A stretch of 64,000 bases of DNA, from NCBI RefSeq assembly GCF_012935325.2, contig NZ_JABBYG020000002.1:434001-498000 (forward strand), given 5' to 3'. Under the pieces are notes generated by a model. It did no database searches. It worked only from the letters and a program-made list of their open reading frames with translations, and was not told where the DNA came from. Positions 8,456-18,670 of the stretch are shown here, piece after piece. This DNA is from Paenibacillus sp. PL91. Lineage in GTDB: Bacteria; Bacillota; Bacilli; Paenibacillales; Paenibacillaceae. A program made the translations under genes and the position numbers. Position 1 is the first letter of the stretch; each line of letters begins with the position of its first letter.

Positions 8456-9454
8456 TTAAAGGGCATTCCGTTCAATTTCAAAGCCCATATCTTCAATGAT
8501 TTGATGATCAGCCGAAATCTCTTGGCCTGCTGTCGTTAAATAATCGCCAACAAAAAGCGAATTTGCAGCGTACAGCGACAAAGGCTGCAGTGAACGGAGA
8601 TTGACCTCGCGGCCGCCCGCGACACGAATCTCCTTGGCCGGGCAAATGAACCGAAACAGCGCAAGAACCTTCAAAGCTTTTATAGCCGGAGTACGTCCTG
8701 CTTTTTCCAGCGGAGTTCCCGGAATCGCATTCAGGAAATTGATTGGAATCGAGTCCGCATCCAGCTCGCGAAGGGCGTACGCCATTTCAACAATTTCCTC
8801 ATTCGTTTCACCCATACCGATAATAACGCCTGAGCAGGGAGACATGCCGTGCGTTTTCACCTTCTGTACAGTTTCGACACGCTGGTCATAGGTATGAGTA
8901 GTTGTAATAGACGGGTAGTTGGCTTTGCTCGTATTCAGATTATGGTTGTAGCGATGTACCCCTGCTTCCGCTAAGCGCTCAGCCTGTCCGTCCTTTAACA
9001 GGCCTAAGCAGGCGCATATTTTGAGCGGCATCGTCTCACGAATTTCTTTGATCGCATCCACGACTTGATCCAGCTCCCTTTCCGTTGGGCCTTTCCCTGC
9101 CGCAACAATGCAATAGGTGCCTGCTTTGCGCGCCATCGCTTCGCGGGCTCCCGCAAGCAGCGTTTCCTTATCCAGCATCGTATACTTTTGAACAGGCGCC
9201 GTTGATACGATTGATTGCGAGCAATAGCCGCAGTCTTCGGGACAAAGGCCGCTTTTGGCGTTGATGATCATGTTCAGCTTCACTTTTTTTCCGTAATAAT
9301 GTTTTCTCACCATAAATGCCGCTTGCAACAGGGGTAGCAGCTCCTCATCATCCGCTACAAGTATGGCAAGCCCTTCTTCAACCGTAAGCCGTTCGCCATT
9401 AAGTGCTTTCTGTGCAAACGAAGTCCATTCAAAATGAGCAGCTATTGCATTCAT
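8456..9454 (-). CDS. bioB: Biotin synthase BioB
   Basis: A 332-residue radical-SAM enzyme inserting sulfur into dethiobiotin. The radical-SAM cluster motif is CPEDCGYC (Cys 71, 75 and 78). Other conserved blocks are the YNHNLNT signature, GMGETNEE and the late GGREVNLR. These match BioB over its full length. It is the third gene of the operon, 6 bp after the bioD stop. Confidence 0.95.
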   Translation of the reverse strand: MNAIAAHFEWTSFAQKALNGERLTVEEGLAILVADDEELLPLLQAAFMVRKHYYGKKVKLNMIINAKSGLCPEDCGYCSQSIVSTAPVQKYTMLDKETLLAGAREAMARKAGTYCIVAAGKGPTERELDQVVDAIKEIRETMPLKICACLGLLKDGQAERLAEAGVHRYNHNLNTSKANYPSITTTHTYDQRVETVQKVKTHGMSPCSGVIIGMGETNEEIVEMAYALRELDADSIPINFLNAIPGTPLEKAGRTPAIKALKVLALFRFICPAKEIRVAGGREVNLRSLQPLSLYAANSLFVGDYLTTAGQEISADHQIIEDMGFEIERNAL

Positions 9455-9460
9455 TTTCCT

Positions 9461-11550
<2,090 letters not shown>

Positions 11551-11578
11551 CATAATCTCCATCCGATAATCATTCCTA

Positions 11579-11612
11579 TTGTTAACCAAAATAAATTAAA
11601 AAAGGTTAACAA
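11579..11612 (-). promoter_or_regulatory. BirA operator (biotin box) of the bio operon
   Basis: TTGTTAACC and GGTTAACAA form a perfect 9-bp inverted repeat with a 16-bp AT-rich spacer. This is the Bacillus-type biotin repressor site. It lies between the promoter and the bioA start. BirA bound to biotinyl-AMP would block transcription when biotin is plentiful. Confidence 0.92.
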
Positions 11613-11624
11613 TAGATTGTTGCT

Positions 11625-11653
11625 AGTTTAGCAGACCATGATATTCCTGTAAA
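11625..11653 (-). promoter_or_regulatory. Sigma-A promoter of the bio operon
   Basis: On the minus strand TTTACA and TAAACT are separated by exactly 17 bp. The BirA operator begins 12 bp downstream of the -10 box, covering the expected start of transcription. Confidence 0.8.
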
Positions 11654-11710
11654 GAGAAATCAATCCGTTCGTTAAACGATTTGAATGAATTTTTTTACTC
11701 CTTCCTGTAC

Positions 11711-11755
11711 ATAAAAAAAAATCCGACAAATTCGCTTGTTAGGCGAACGCCGGAT
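11711..11755 (-). terminator. Terminator of the small membrane-protein gene
   Basis: On the minus strand ATCCG...CGGAT and an inner TTCGCC/GCGAA pair form a two-part stem followed by nine T residues. Confidence 0.75.
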
Positions 11756-11762
11756 TTTCGTT

Positions 11763-11930
11763 TTATTTTCTTTTCAATGCCTCTGCCGGAAGCTTCCTTC
11801 GCCATACAAATTGCTCATCATGCGATAACGTATCTTGAATAGCGAATTTTGCCACAGCCCCGACCACTATTCCGATGATCCCAAACATTCCCAATAGCCA
11901 AATAGCCAAATAGGCATACTGTGCAGCCAA
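11763..11930 (-). CDS. Small single-pass membrane protein (TTG start)
   Basis: A 55-residue protein beginning at TTG 11930, nine bases after a GGAGG. Residues 6-30 are hydrophobic (LAIWLLGMFGIIGIVVGAV), followed by a charged tail ending in RRKLPAEALKRK. It would sit in the membrane with a short basic cytoplasmic tail. I do not recognise the family; the strong RBS and terminator support a real gene. Confidence 0.6.
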   Translation of the reverse strand: MAAQYAYLAIWLLGMFGIIGIVVGAVAKFAIQDTLSHDEQFVWRRKLPAEALKRK

Positions 11931-12090
11931 CAGAAACCGCCTCCTGAGCGCTTTCTAAATAGGTATGCGGATTGGCTTAGCTTTAGTATACGTTTCCAAT
12001 ATGCATATCCATCGTCAAACGGCTCATACTAACTGACGGACATTGGATAACAATTCTAAAGTCCAACCTTAAGGATTGGAGGAAAAAGCG

Positions 12091-12285
12091 ATGCTTGAAA
12101 ATGTAGACAGCAACTATAATTGTGCGAATGCGTCTAATGATTTACCAAGCTTATTACAGGAATTAGAGCAGCTAGAGCAAGCCGTACAAGGCGAACAAAC
12201 CGAAGAAGAGCAGCAGCACCTGAATCGAGTTCGAAACCAAATCCATTTCATTCGAAACAAATGCGATATTCCGCATGAGTCATAA
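12091..12285 (+). CDS. Small acidic helical protein
   Basis: 64 residues, mostly Glu/Gln/Leu (LLQELEQLEQAVQGEQTEEE), with probable coiled-coil character. ATG 12091 has GGAGG ten bases upstream, so it is preferred over the in-frame ATG at 12076. Function unknown. Confidence 0.6.
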   Translation: MLENVDSNYNCANASNDLPSLLQELEQLEQAVQGEQTEEEQQHLNRVRNQIHFIRNKCDIPHES

Positions 12286-12339
12286 TCAGATGTAAAATAG
12301 TTCCTCCTACAAGCCGATAATTGAAGTAGGAGGTGTTAT

Positions 12340-12513
12340 ATGGATATTGCAGCTGCATCGATCTCGATGAGCCAGAACAGCCTTATTCTTGCGAAAAATA
12401 TCCGTGTCTTGTCGTTAGCCAAAGAGCAGGCCACACTGCAAGGACAAAACCTTGTACAGATGCTGCAAGGCGCTCAGCCTCATTTGGGACAGAGCATCGA
12501 TATACGCGTTTAA
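12340..12513 (+). CDS. YjfB-family small protein (putative motility protein)
   Basis: 57 residues beginning MDIAAASISMSQNSL and ending HLGQSIDIRV. This is the pattern of the YjfB family, which has been linked to motility in Bacilli. AGGAGG lies eight bases before the ATG and a clear terminator follows. The family match is recalled, not searched. Confidence 0.8.
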   Translation: MDIAAASISMSQNSLILAKNIRVLSLAKEQATLQGQNLVQMLQGAQPHLGQSIDIRV

Positions 12514-12519
12514 ACATGT

Positions 12520-12552
12520 ACCCCCAAAGGCAAGAATTCCTTGGGGGTTTTC
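12520..12552 (+). terminator. Terminator after yjfB-like gene
   Basis: CCCCCAAAGG pairs with CCTTGGGGG across an 8-base loop, then TTTTCC follows. Confidence 0.8.
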
Positions 12553-12730
12553 CATCTCAATTTTTTGAAAATGTTTCAGAATAAACGTATTGGTGTAGTT
12601 AATCAAATACGAAGGCTACTATTTACAAATTTGTTCAATAAACTAACAATTTCCTAATTATTATTTTCGAAAAATTCTAACAACCTTCGTTTATTCTTAT
12701 AATCACAAATGAAAAGTTGGAGGGGTTAAT

Positions 12731-12898
12731 ATGGAACACTGTTTTTATCAGAAAAAAATTGAAGAAGTGCGTGCCGAAATGGTCCTAATTTTTGATGCAT
12801 GCAACAATTTCACGGATCAGGCAGTTGTTAAAATCAGCCAAGAGCTTGATTATCTCCTCAACGAATATTCAGGCTGCTTGGCCAAATCAGAGCGATAA
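12731..12898 (+). CDS. Spo0E-family aspartyl-phosphate phosphatase
   Basis: 55 residues with the diagnostic SQELD motif (about residues 36-40) within VVKISQELDYLLNEY, inside a predicted two-helix hairpin. Spo0E-like phosphatases remove phosphate from Spo0A and so delay sporulation. A GGAGGGG RBS lies seven bases before the ATG. It is direct evidence for a spore-forming host. Which Spo0A-like target it uses is inferred. Confidence 0.85.
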   Translation: MEHCFYQKKIEEVRAEMVLIFDACNNFTDQAVVKISQELDYLLNEYSGCLAKSER

Positions 12899-12931
12899 TC
12901 AAGCTTTTTAAACGTATAGGTGAAAACCTTT

Positions 12932-13282
12932 TTATTTTGCGTAAAACTCAATAGCGTTGCTCTCATCCTTGAGAATAGCAAAAATGAATTGAAGACCAGG
13001 AGTAACCCATTCTTCCACTACTTCCGGTACTGTAAAGTCCAGATCAACAATTGCGCTATCCCAAATTTCGATGGAATCTTCTCTGCCTAGTACATTTAGA
13101 AACGATAATTTAAAAATCATCGGATCTCTCTCGTCATCATAATGCTCAGACACTTCGAATCCGGTAAATTGCTGCACAACTATCTTGTAATCTACATCAT
13201 TTTGCAAGTGGACGATACCTGATTTGCCAATCAAATGTTGAACTGCCTTTGCGAACTGATTGTGAATGTCGTTATTAAACAT
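12932..13282 (-). CDS. Conserved hypothetical protein
   Basis: 116 residues, soluble and acidic, with no recognised motif. The start is placed at ATG 13282, 12 bases after an AGGAG. The upstream in-frame ATG directly abuts that AGGAG and could not be used efficiently. It contains a beta-rich middle (DPMIFKLSFLNVLG; IEIWDSAIVDLDF). Function unknown. Confidence 0.55.
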   Translation of the reverse strand: MFNNDIHNQFAKAVQHLIGKSGIVHLQNDVDYKIVVQQFTGFEVSEHYDDERDPMIFKLSFLNVLGREDSIEIWDSAIVDLDFTVPEVVEEWVTPGLQFIFAILKDESNAIEFYAK

Positions 13283-13467
13283 GTGAAATGCCATCTCCTG
13301 TCGATGTATCGGTTATCGTATCCTATCGCATGTTAAGCAAAACGCTTGCGCTTCGTAAAGCATTATAACCCTTTGCTTATTAGCTCTGCAATCTGGCGGC
13401 GTTGACAAATGATAATCGCATGTAGAAAATCTCATTTATAATTCCTTAATAAATGTTCCAAAAAGTG

Positions 13468-13496
13468 TTGACTTCACTTCCTTATCCTGCTATATT
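13468..13496 (+). promoter_or_regulatory. Promoter of tRNA-Val
   Basis: TTGACT and TATATT with a 17-bp spacer end 18 bp before the tRNA. Confidence 0.75.
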
Positions 13497-13514
13497 ATTA
13501 ATTGTCGCTAACAT

Positions 13515-13590
13515 GATCTGGTAGCTCAGCTGGGAGAGCACTATCTTGACAGGGTAGGGGTCACAGGTTCGAACCCTGTTCAGATCACCA
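13515..13590 (+). tRNA. tRNA-Val(GAC)
   Basis: A 76-nt cloverleaf. The acceptor stem pairs GATCTGG with TCAGATC. The D-arm begins TAGCTCAG, the anticodon loop TTGACAG sits in a CTATC/GGTAG stem, and the T-loop is TTCGAAC. A genome-encoded CCA ends it. Anticodon GAC reads valine GUC/GUU. Confidence 0.93.
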
Positions 13591-13604
13591 TAACTTAAAC
13601 GTCG

Positions 13605-13634
13605 AAAGCCTTGTATATCAAGGCTTTTTTTGTA
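13605..13634 (+). terminator. Terminator after tRNA-Val
   Basis: AAAGCCTTG pairs with CAAGGCTTT across TATAT, followed by T residues. Confidence 0.85.
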
Positions 13635-13755
13635 TTTATTTTTCTAACACATTTTAAGCGTCCCTCACTTTTTAATGTTTTCTTGCGATTTGCAACAAAT
13701 TGACTTATTATTGCGTCAAATAAGTGCTGCAGCAAAAAAACGAAGAGGTGACCGT

Positions 13756-14709
13756 ATGAGAAAACGATCGATAATAGTATTGACACTGGTTGCAATGATG
13801 CTCTTCACGCTTGGACAAACCGTCTGGGCATTTAAAGATGTCAAAAATGATGTGAACGAGCAAAAAATCGCCGAGCTTAAGAAACTAGGCATATTAAGCA
13901 ACAATAAAGAGGATAAGTTCAATCCGAAGGGCAAGCTCACTTACGCGGAAGGCGTATCATTGATTGTAAAAGGGTTAGAGCTCAACATCGATCATATTCG
14001 CTTCATTAAAGAGCCTAAAGCAAGCGATTATTTCACTAACCTGAAGGACAATGCCTGGTATTCGCAATCGTTTATCATTGCTAACCTTAACGGACTTGAA
14101 ATTCCGAAATCGGTCAAAGCTAATGATGTCATGACTCGCGAGCAGTTCGCCCATCACTTGTTCAAAGCAATTTTGACGAAAGGCGATTATGCCTTTATCG
14201 AAATTTATATGATGCTTGGGGATGAGGCTGACGTTAACAAGGATTACATGGAAAGCATCCAAAAGCTGCTCATTAGCAAAATCGTTACACTGGATAGCTC
14301 GAACAAGTTTTATCCTAAAAAAGCGATCACGCGAAGCGACGCCGCAGGCTGGCTCTACGATGCCATTACATTCGTAAAGGAGACGACTCCTATTCCTGAA
14401 TTGCCAGAACAGCCGCAACTAGACCTTAAGCTTGCTGTAACTGCCGTAAATTCCGACATCAATAAAGTAACCATCAGCACGCAAGTGCCGCATCCTGGTT
14501 ACAGCATCCGGATCTCTTCCATTGGCTTTGAAGGAGACCAAGCGATTATTTATGTCGAAACGATTCTCCCTGATCCAGATAAAATGTATCCGCAGGTTGT
14601 AACCGATGTTCAGGTTTCGACCTACGTAGACGCAAAGCTAAAACCTGTGCTTCCCCAATCCGCTTCTTCTAGCGATGCATCCACAGGCAGCGCGATCATC
14701 GCCGAGTAA
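13756..14709 (+). CDS. SLH-domain exported protein with PrcB-like C-terminal region
   Basis: 317 residues. Signal peptide at residues 1-25 (RKRSIIVLTLVAMMLFTLG, ending VWA). Residues 27-210 contain three degenerate SLH-type repeats (FKDVKNDVNEQKIAELKKLG; FYPKKAITRSDAAGWLYDAI), which anchor proteins to secondary wall polymers. A short Pro-rich linker (PIPELPEQPQ) leads to a C-terminal beta domain (SIRISSIGFEGDQAIIYVET) resembling the PrcB C-terminal domain. The ATG at 13756 has GAGGTG six bases upstream. It probably sits on the cell surface; partner unknown. Confidence 0.75.
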   Translation: MRKRSIIVLTLVAMMLFTLGQTVWAFKDVKNDVNEQKIAELKKLGILSNNKEDKFNPKGKLTYAEGVSLIVKGLELNIDHIRFIKEPKASDYFTNLKDNAWYSQSFIIANLNGLEIPKSVKANDVMTREQFAHHLFKAILTKGDYAFIEIYMMLGDEADVNKDYMESIQKLLISKIVTLDSSNKFYPKKAITRSDAAGWLYDAITFVKETTPIPELPEQPQLDLKLAVTAVNSDINKVTISTQVPHPGYSIRISSIGFEGDQAIIYVETILPDPDKMYPQVVTDVQVSTYVDAKLKPVLPQSASSSDASTGSAIIAE

Positions 14710-14718
14710 TAGGAAAGT

Positions 14719-14775
14719 AAAAGGCTTCTCCAATGGTATGAGCAATCGCTCAGTCATGGGAGAAGCCTTTTTTAA
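14719..14775 (+). terminator. Terminator shared by SLH gene and ung
   Basis: AAAGGCTTCTCC pairs with GGAGAAGCCTTT over 12 bp and T residues follow. The A-rich left flank makes it usable on both strands. Confidence 0.85.
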
Positions 14776-15467
14776 CTGCTTTTTAGTTCTGATAGCATCG
14801 GTATCGTCCAGTCAATAGGCTCGCTTCCAATCGCCTCTAGAAAGGCATTCGCCCTTGAGAAAGGCTTACTTCCAAAAAAGCCCTTGCGAGCCGCAAACGG
14901 GCTTGGGTGCGGCGAGGAAATAATATGATGCTTCTCCCTATCAATATGAACGGCCTTCGACTCTGCGTGCTTGCCCCACAGCATAAATACGACAGGCTTG
15001 TCCCTTTCATTCATAGCCGTAATGATCGAATCGGTAAATCGCTCCCACCCTAGTCCTTGATGCGAGTTCGGTTTGCCCTCCTCCACCGTAAGCACCGTAT
15101 TAAGGAGCAGTACGCCTTGCTGCGCCCAAGATATTAAACTGCCATGGTCAGGAATCGGTGCGCCAACATCCGCCTCCAGCTCTTTGTATATGTTCTTTAA
15201 AGAAGGCGGCACCTTCATGCCCGGCTGCACGGAGAAGCTAAGTCCATGCGCCTGCTTAGGACCGTGATACGGATCCTGTCCCAAAACGACCACCTTCGTT
15301 TGTTCATAGGATGTATAGTTTAGGGCATTAAAAATATGCTGCTTTTCTGGGTAGACCGTCATCGACTTATATTTATCATCAAGGTAATCAAGCAGCTCAA
15401 GCAGATACGGCGCTTTAAGCTCTTCTTCTAACCGCTGCAACCAATCGTTATTCGGCATTATCGTCAC
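14772..15467 (-). CDS. ung: Uracil-DNA glycosylase, family 1
   Basis: 231 residues. Motif A is VVLGQDPYHGPKQAHGLSFS with the catalytic Asp in GQDPYHG. The leucine-loop motif is HPSPFAARKGFFGSKPF, with the catalytic His in SSPHPSP. It excises uracil from DNA to start base excision repair. GTG 15467 has GGAGGAG five bases upstream; the in-frame ATG at 15458 is an alternative. Length is typical of the family. Confidence 0.95.
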   Translation of the reverse strand: MTIMPNNDWLQRLEEELKAPYLLELLDYLDDKYKSMTVYPEKQHIFNALNYTSYEQTKVVVLGQDPYHGPKQAHGLSFSVQPGMKVPPSLKNIYKELEADVGAPIPDHGSLISWAQQGVLLLNTVLTVEEGKPNSHQGLGWERFTDSIITAMNERDKPVVFMLWGKHAESKAVHIDREKHHIISSPHPSPFAARKGFFGSKPFSRANAFLEAIGSEPIDWTIPMLSELKSS

Positions 15468-15506
15468 AAGAACTCCTCCTTCTAAGCTGTACAGATGAAA
15501 AACGCC

Positions 15507-15995
15507 CTATTCTTGTTTATCAAACCAATTAAAATAGTATTGATTAATATATTGTCCAGCTAACATATAAGGAACAGTTTCTTCTTCAACGAACGTTTCT
15601 CTGCCTCTGATGCTAAAATAAAGCCATAGGGCGATTCCTTCAGAGAAAGCCTCAACGTTATATTCCGCACCGTTCAACAGATTAGAAATAACGCCCATGC
15701 AGCTCTCAATTGCGGCTTCTCCTTCTGGATGGTGCGCTTGGAGCTTTATTTTCAGATAGGAATAAACATAAGGAAACTCCTTGCTTCCCGACAAGACTGT
15801 GCTAAAAAGCGCAGTCGAGATAGCAGCTGCCATAATGCCCGTTTTCCACTGCTCTTTGTTTTCTAATAAAAAATGATCATCCTTGAACCTATCGATTAGA
15901 TCGTGATATAAAGTATCCTTTAACGAAAACACTTCCGCATATAAACGGCGCGAGCTTTGCTTAAGTGAAGACTCCTCATTCTTATGCTGTTTCAT
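15507..15995 (-). CDS. Conserved hypothetical helical protein
   Basis: 162 residues, predicted mainly alpha-helical, with a moderately hydrophobic centre (GIMAAAISTALFSTVLSG) that could be a single membrane segment or a buried helix. No recognised domain. It lies 39 bp after ung on the same strand, so it may be transcribed upstream of ung. Confidence 0.55.
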   Translation of the reverse strand: MKQHKNEESSLKQSSRRLYAEVFSLKDTLYHDLIDRFKDDHFLLENKEQWKTGIMAAAISTALFSTVLSGSKEFPYVYSYLKIKLQAHHPEGEAAIESCMGVISNLLNGAEYNVEAFSEGIALWLYFSIRGRETFVEEETVPYMLAGQYINQYYFNWFDKQE

Positions 15996-16085
15996 TCAAC
16001 CGCCTACTTCCCCTATTTGCTCAAGTATTGCGTTACAGCTTCTAGTTTACTTCATTCAAATTGAAGAAAGCAAAAGGTTTGCAAT

Positions 16086-16122
16086 AAAAAAAGCCGGCTG
16101 CGTTAGACGCTGCCGGCTTCAC
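16086..16122 (-). terminator. Terminator of the RDD-family gene
   Basis: On the minus strand GAAGCCGGCAGCG pairs with CGCAGCCGGCTT, followed by a T-run. Confidence 0.85.
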
Positions 16123-16127
16123 TTGCA

Positions 16128-16526
16128 TTAAGAATTGGCATGAACAACTTCTGTTCCCGCGATAAAATCATGAATGGCCCGCTTATCCTCTCGCATACCA
16201 ACCATAAAGGCGCTGACGATGGCTGCAATACCCAAAGTTACTCCGTATATTAGCCCGCCTACAACATGTCGCAGCAGCATCGTTCCTAGACCAGGAGGAG
16301 AACCGTCCAGCTTTCTGATCTGAATCCCGCAAATCCGCTTTCCAATCGTATAGCCTCTCCAAAAGACAGGAAGCAAGAGCGTATAAAGGAATGAGATCAC
16401 ATCCGTGAAATATTCTCTTCCCTCCAGTCCTCCAGTAATAAGCAATGAAATAATAAATAAAGGAACACCAACAATAATACCGTCCAGCAACGCAGCTCCT
16501 AATCGAATCCAAAATCCTGCATTCAT
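16128..16526 (-). CDS. RDD-family membrane protein
   Basis: 132 residues with three hydrophobic segments: about residues 8-31, 43-58 and 85-107. The RDD signatures are FWIRLGAALLDGIIV, YTIGKRICGIQIRK and DKRAIHDFIAGTEVV. The first Asp of the motif is retained. RDD proteins are small membrane proteins, some of them transport-related, mostly unassigned. Confidence 0.85.
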   Translation of the reverse strand: MNAGFWIRLGAALLDGIIVGVPLFIISLLITGGLEGREYFTDVISFLYTLLLPVFWRGYTIGKRICGIQIRKLDGSPPGLGTMLLRHVVGGLIYGVTLGIAAIVSAFMVGMREDKRAIHDFIAGTEVVHANS

Positions 16527-16756
16527 GTTTGAAATCCCTCCAAAACAAGTAATATTATTGCTTCAATTCAATAACCGGACTGCAAATGAGTTTATCGCTT
16601 ATCATGTAAGGTGTATGCGTGAACCAAACTCATGTATGCCTATTCGTAAGATTAACCATCATATTTTTTGACTATATTAAATGTAATGTACAATCATTGA
16701 TCGGATTTCAAAAATGCCGTGTCTCAAATTTCTTATTGAAGGAGATTTATAAACTC

Positions 16757-17278
16757 GTGGATTCAATCAAGGATCTATTGATAAAAAAAGCCTATGACAA
16801 CCCTAGCTTGAGACAAAATATACTAAACAAAGGCATGATCTGCCTATATTGCGATTACGCTGGTTTCATAGCTCAAAATGTATATGGCGTTGCATGCTGC
16901 TTTGTCTACAACCGAACCGTACAAGTTACTGCTAAGAAGCTTCTTTTAGAACATGATGAAGGCTCAAATTATGGAGAATTACTCGCTATCCTTTACAGCA
17001 TTGAAATACTTACAAAAGCATTAAAGGAACATCAGCCGAAGCTTGCTTTCATATTTACGGATTGTAGTCGAATTGACCACATTTTATCGAGAGACCGCTT
17101 ACCAAATCTGTATTATGAAAATGCTAGAGTTGAAATTCTAGCTTCGCTACATCGTTTAAATATGATGTTCCCAGAGATTGAAGTTAAAGTAAAGTATATG
17201 AGCAAGCACAAAAAAAATAATCCTTTGCATAGGTTAGCTCATAATGCAGCGAGACAAGCTGCAATTAAGAAAGAGTAG
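16757..17278 (+). CDS. RNase H-like protein, likely relic of an older integrative element
   Basis: A 173-residue protein with RNase H-fold landmarks. The first Asp is in LYCDYAG, the Glu in NYGELLAIL and the second Asp in FIFTDCSR. A C-terminal NPLHRLAHNAAR has His where RNase HI has its fourth acidic residue. It is clearly related to the product encoded at 36767-37327 in element 2. The GTG at 16757 follows AAGGAG at a wide 12-base spacing. The longer frame from ATG 16619 lacks an RBS. It probably cleaves RNA in RNA:DNA hybrids, if active. Confidence 0.65.
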   Translation: MDSIKDLLIKKAYDNPSLRQNILNKGMICLYCDYAGFIAQNVYGVACCFVYNRTVQVTAKKLLLEHDEGSNYGELLAILYSIEILTKALKEHQPKLAFIFTDCSRIDHILSRDRLPNLYYENARVEILASLHRLNMMFPEIEVKVKYMSKHKKNNPLHRLAHNAARQAAIKKE

Positions 17279-17302
17279 CACAAACACCCCACTACTTATC
17301 CA

Positions 17303-17360
17303 AAGAAAAAACCTCCTTCGCATGCATCTGATTAAGCCAGATATTGCATGCAAAAGAGGT
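17303..17360 (-). terminator. Minus-strand terminator-like hairpin
   Basis: ACCTC...GAGGT with inner GCATGCA/TGCATGC arms, followed on the minus strand by six T residues. It lies just downstream of the Excalibur pseudogene and resembles the hairpin at 17602-17655. Confidence 0.6.
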
Positions 17361-17377
17361 ATTGTCGAAGCGAGGGC

Positions 17378-17494
17378 TTAACGCTCGCATGCAATCAAAC
17401 CTTTGTCACGATCACTTTTTTTATTGGCATCATAGATAGCCTGTGAAACAAAAGGCTTATATTTCGTTTTCCCACACTTCCTTTTCCTTAAACT
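17378..17494 (-). pseudogene. Excalibur-domain gene remnant
   Basis: The minus strand reads CGKTKYKPFVSQAIYDANKK, then SDRDKGLIACER and a stop. This is almost the same as the C-terminus of the Excalibur-domain protein at 59229-59516. No start or signal peptide remains: an in-frame stop lies at 17495-17497. It is therefore the 3' end of a decayed copy. Confidence 0.75.
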
Positions 17495-17601
17495 TTATTC
17501 ACTTTTAGCCGCACAAAAATACTTAATCCTCGATCATTCTAATCCCACATTTTTATCCAAGGATATGAATCTGTATCTACTATATTTAAGCAAGGACAAT
17601 G

Positions 17602-17655
17602 AAAAAACCTCCTTTGCTTCTACCTGATTAATCAGATATTCCAAAGGAGGTCTTT
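17602..17655 (-). terminator. Second minus-strand hairpin next to the att copy
   Basis: ACCTCCTTTG pairs with CAAAGGAGGT over 10 bp with an A-run on the left. Its loop CTGATTAATCAGATATT resembles that of the 17303-17360 hairpin, suggesting duplication. Confidence 0.55.
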
Positions 17656-17668
17656 CAGCTTCTAGAGC

Positions 17669-17769
17669 CTTATGTACTTCGTGAAAACCATTGAAATCTC
17701 AAGGTTTTCGAGGTATGCCGAGGACGGGAATCGAACCCGTACGGTGGTCACCCACCGCAGGATTTTAAG
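17669..17769 (-). repeat. att copy A: partial tRNA-Leu(UAA) plus 47 bp of 3' flank
   Basis: 101 bp identical to 63107-63207. Bases 17716-17769 are the 3' 54 nt of tRNA-Leu(UAA) up to the anticodon. To the right the sequence departs into element 1. This is the left junction of the tandem array. The tRNA copy lacks its 5' half and cannot be functional. Confidence 0.92.
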
Positions 17770-17833
17770 GACGCTCGGATAGGCGTGTGGGTAAAAAGGC
17801 TTGTCCCACAACGTTATCCGGCGTAAATCCCAC

Positions 17834-17924
17834 CGCTTTATTAGGCACGTTCGCATAATACTTTTCGGATGCTTGGCGTAGGCTTAAACGGAGGCTATAC
17901 GATACCGCGCTTTATTAGATACGT
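17834..17924. repeat. Pair of 17-bp direct repeats near the left end of element 1
   Basis: CGCTTTATTAGGCACGT (17834-17850) and CGCTTTATTAGATACGT (17908-17924) differ at two bases. They lie 65-155 bp inside the att core, where integrase arm sites are normally found. Function inferred only. Confidence 0.45.
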
Positions 17925-18106
17925 ACAGCCGCGCTTTTCCCTCGTAATCTACGGACAGTATAACGCAAATAATAAGCTCAACGCAAGTATAGAGCATCGT
18001 ATCTTTCGTTGGTGCGGCGTTTTAAAAGTCAAAGTGTTTTTTAAATACGTTGATTTCTCGTTGACCAAGATCGACCGCTAGTAAGTATGGCCTTGGGGGT
18101 CACGCA

Positions 18107-18530
18107 CTTCACCGCGCTAAAGTATTACGCATCCCAAACGCTTCATCGCGTTAAAGTATCGCAGATAGTAACGTGAGAAAACGCGTAACTCACTTTAGCG
18201 TGCTAAAGCTCCATGCGGCGTATAAATATGCATTGATGCGCGGTAATTTCGGGAAATAATCGTTTCTCAACGGAATGAGAATGGCGTAATAGCGCGGTTT
18301 TTGAGCGATGCATAAAACGTGTATAAACGGGGACCCTCTTCGCGGCATATGGCCGGCATAAAACCGCGTAACGGCGGGCTTTTTTCGATGCGCGTGTGTT
18401 GGTACATATGTACAAAATTCGTATTTTGCGCGTATGTCTATGTATATTTATGCATTTTAAAAAGATACTTGACAAATTGCAATCGATACTATTCGTTCTC
18501 AATGTCCAATTTGCTTTAGTGCAGTAAAGC
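18107..18530. repeat. Cluster of CTTTAG/CTAAAG palindromes and a direct repeat in a gene-free region
   Basis: The 17770-18670 stretch has no credible gene. It contains a perfect 16-bp palindrome, CTTTAGCGTGCTAAAG (18193-18208), and a related GCTTTA-TAAAGC inverted repeat (18513-18530). An imperfect 23-25-bp direct repeat (18107-18131 and 18141-18163) also carries CGCGYTAAAGTAT. The repeated TAAAG cores suggest binding sites for one protein, for example a replication initiator or partition factor. Confidence 0.5.
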
Positions 18531-18670
18531 GTCTCTAAAAATTTCGAGGGGGACGCGCATTTCGAGCCGTCAGCAGAAAATTTCGCAAAAAGTACAGTTT
18601 TCGGACACCCAAATTAAGCGTTAAATCCCCGTCACGTCAGTATATTTGCGGGTTTTTCGTATATTTCGTA

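Noticed and set aside
17716..17769. tRNA-Leu copy A as a functional tRNA
   Set aside because: Only the 3' half from the anticodon on is present; sequence to the right is element 1.
17869..18081. 70-codon ORF at the left end of element 1
   Set aside because: Overlaps the 17-bp repeats, has no RBS at the ATG and no recognisable product.
18203..18502. 99-codon minus-strand ORF
   Set aside because: Composition (Arg/Cys/His-rich, no RBS) looks like a chance frame in a palindrome-rich control region.
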